Part shown: positions 62,682 to 64,000 of the stretch, one piece after another
Layout: the number at the start of each line of letters is the position of its first letter
How positions within the stretch are numbered: the first letter of the stretch is position 1
Assembly (NCBI RefSeq): GCF_002278135.3
Contig: NZ_CP029425.2
Coordinates: forward strand, 186,001 to 250,000
Direction: 5' to 3'
Length of the DNA: 64,000 bases
Source: Bradyrhizobium ottawaense
Lineage (GTDB): Bacteria; Pseudomonadota; Alphaproteobacteria; Rhizobiales; Xanthobacteraceae
Program-made: the position numbers and the translations under genes
Notes under the pieces: generated by a model
The model's input: only the letters and a program-made list of their open reading frames with translations
Database searches by the model: none
Told to the model about the DNA's origin: nothing

Positions 62682-64000
62682 TCAGCCCGCCATCATCATT
62701 TCGGTGGCGCCGGTCTCGATCGCCTGCACGCCGTGCTCGACGACATTGTTGCGGCCGCGGTGTTTTGCGGCGTAGAGCGCGGCGTCGGCGGCTTCGATCA
62801 GGTCGCCGGGACGCAAGGCCTCGTTCGGCTTCGTCGCGGCAACGCCGATCGAGACGGTGACGATCATGTGGGCTGAGGTGATGTGCGGCAGGCACAGCTT
62901 CAGCACGGCCGCGCGGGCCAGCTCGCCGATTTCCACGGCGCGGTTCACATCGGTGTTCGGCAGCAGCAGGCAGAATTCCTCGCCGCCATAGCGCGCCGCA
63001 AAGCCCATCGTGTCGGCGGCGATGCCGGACAGCGACTCGCCGAGCCTGGTCAGGCAGGAATCGCCCTCGAGATGGCCATAGGTGTCGTTGAACAGCTTGA
63101 AATGGTCGACGTCGATCATCAGCAGCGCGAGGTCGCTGCCATATTGCTGCGCGCGCATCCACTCGAAGTCGAGCCGGCTCTGGAAGCCGCGACGGTTGGC
63201 GAGCCCCGACAGCATGTCGATCGAGGCCATCACCGTCAGCCGGTCGTTGCTCGCGATCAGCTCGCGCTCGCGCTGGCTCAGCTGCGCCGCCATCGCGTTG
63301 AACGCGCGGGCGAGCGGCACGAACTCGGCCGGCAGGCGATTGCGCGCCGCGCGGGCCGACAGATCGCCCTCGCCGAGACGCTTGGCCATGTCGACGAGCA
63401 TCTCGATCGGCTTGATGACGAGCTTTTCGGCGGCGATCAGCGCGCCGAGCAGGACGAACACGACGACGAAAGCGAGCTGGAGATAGGCGGTGCGGATGTC
63501 GCGGTTGACCGCCGCGGACACCTTGTCCTCGTCGATGCTGGCGATCAGGCGGGCGTTGGTGCCGGAGATCCGGATGTAGCTGACCGCGCGGCGCGAGCCG
63601 TCGGCGGCGAGGAAAGACAGTGAGCCTTCATCCTGGTCGGAACGAAGGGCCCTGTCGGCGATGGCCGACATCAGCGGCATGTTGTCGAGCGGACGGCCGA
63701 CTGCGCTGTGCTGATCGGCCGGAGCGGCCAGCACGGTGCCTGCGCTGTCCACCAGCACGGCGGTGATGCCGGCGCGGCCGCCAAGATTGCTCATGACCTT
63801 CGACATCCAGTCGAGATTGACCGTGGCAAGGACGACGGCATCGGAGACGCCGCTGAAGGCGGACACCGGATAAACTGCCATCACCGTCGGCGTCGCTATC
63901 GGCCGCGACAGGATGAAATCGCTCAGCACGAAGCGGCCGCTCGTTTGGGCCTGCTGAAAGTAGGGCCGGTCGCTCAGGTCGAGGCCGACATACATGTTGT
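62682..64000 (-). CDS. Membrane-bound diguanylate cyclase with HAMP and GGDEF domains (cut by window end)
   Basis: At least 437 residues read from the window end; the 5' part is missing. The visible part has a periplasmic double-Cache-like sensor (DLSDRPYFQQAQTSGRFVL, AVYPVSAFSGVSDAVVLAT), a membrane segment near residues 170-192, a HAMP domain (IEMLVDMAKRLGEGDLSARAA) and a GGDEF domain with RYGGEEFCLLLP. No RxxD inhibitory site lies five residues upstream. It converges with the first GGDEF gene, with a 43-base gap. Confidence 0.9.
   Translation of the reverse strand, partial: NMYVGLDLSDRPYFQQAQTSGRFVLSDFILSRPIATPTVMAVYPVSAFSGVSDAVVLATVNLDWMSKVMSNLGGRAGITAVLVDSAGTVLAAPADQHSAVGRPLDNMPLMSAIADRALRSDQDEGSLSFLAADGSRRAVSYIRISGTNARLIASIDEDKVSAAVNRDIRTAYLQLAFVVVFVLLGALIAAEKLVIKPIEMLVDMAKRLGEGDLSARAARNRLPAEFVPLARAFNAMAAQLSQRERELIASNDRLTVMASIDMLSGLANRRGFQSRLDFEWMRAQQYGSDLALLMIDVDHFKLFNDTYGHLEGDSCLTRLGESLSGIAADTMGFAARYGGEEFCLLLPNTDVNRAVEIGELARAAVLKLCLPHITSAHMIVTVSIGVAATKPNEALRPGDLIEAADAALYAAKHRGRNNVVEHGVQAIETGATEMMMAG

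Overview
The window reads as a piece of an alphaproteobacterial chromosome from Bradyrhizobium or a close relative (Nitrobacteraceae), inferred from high G+C, dnaK-dnaJ followed by a pmtA-type phospholipid methyltransferase, a rhizobial his operon, monofunctional hisB, RIME-like palindromes and the order ppsR / origin / hemJ-rho-mnmE-mnmG-rsmG-parA-parB-holA. It is almost entirely core genome, and no tRNA or rRNA genes were seen.

Layout. 1-9 kb: pyrF (cut by the window edge), an FMN reductase, pmtA, dnaJ, dnaK with a clear heat-shock-type promoter, a secreted protein, an exported nicotinamidase-like protein, grpE and hrcA. 9-16 kb: rph, rdgB, hemW, a lipoprotein, rsmI, yraN, gshB. 16-21 kb: a partial Flp/Tad pilus operon (cpaBCDE) facing a TPR lipoprotein, then a RIME-like repeat and a PilZ gene. 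22.0-24.8 kb: an apparently intact 2.8 kb IS1-type transposon. 24.9-31.6 kb: comM, a hybrid histidine kinase and several exported or membrane proteins. 31.7-36.5 kb: coaA and the his operon. 36.5-39.7 kb: hslV and hslU separated by two genes. 39.9-43.9 kb: membrane, Smr, MltA and Tim44-like genes. 44.3-58.8 kb: the origin neighbourhood (secB, dnaQ, coaE, maf, ppsR, putative oriC, hemJ, rho, mnmE, mnmG, rsmG, parA, parB, holA, lptE). 58.8-64 kb: leuS and two diguanylate-cyclase-type genes, the last cut by the window end.

Two systems stand out. The first is the chromosome replication and segregation locus. The gap between ppsR and hemJ holds clustered GANTC sites, tandem DnaA-box-like repeats, an AT-rich stretch and a CtrA-like site. 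From 4 to 6.5 kb further on there are five parS palindromes, next to parA and parB. One parS contains the apparent GTG start of rsmG and another lies inside its coding region. The second is the transposon at 22005-24813. It has perfect 26-bp terminal inverted repeats and an 8-bp target duplication. It carries, besides its own DDE transposase, a small basic GRRGG-type protein, an unknown coiled-coil protein, a hairpin-rich non-coding stretch and a PemK/MazF-like toxin without an obvious antitoxin. It sits 49 bp plus one target copy upstream of comM.

The intergenic spaces carry several families of palindromic repeats (called A, B, C and a RIME-like element here). They often lie next to gene 3' ends, and the arms of family A have changed sequence while keeping base pairing.
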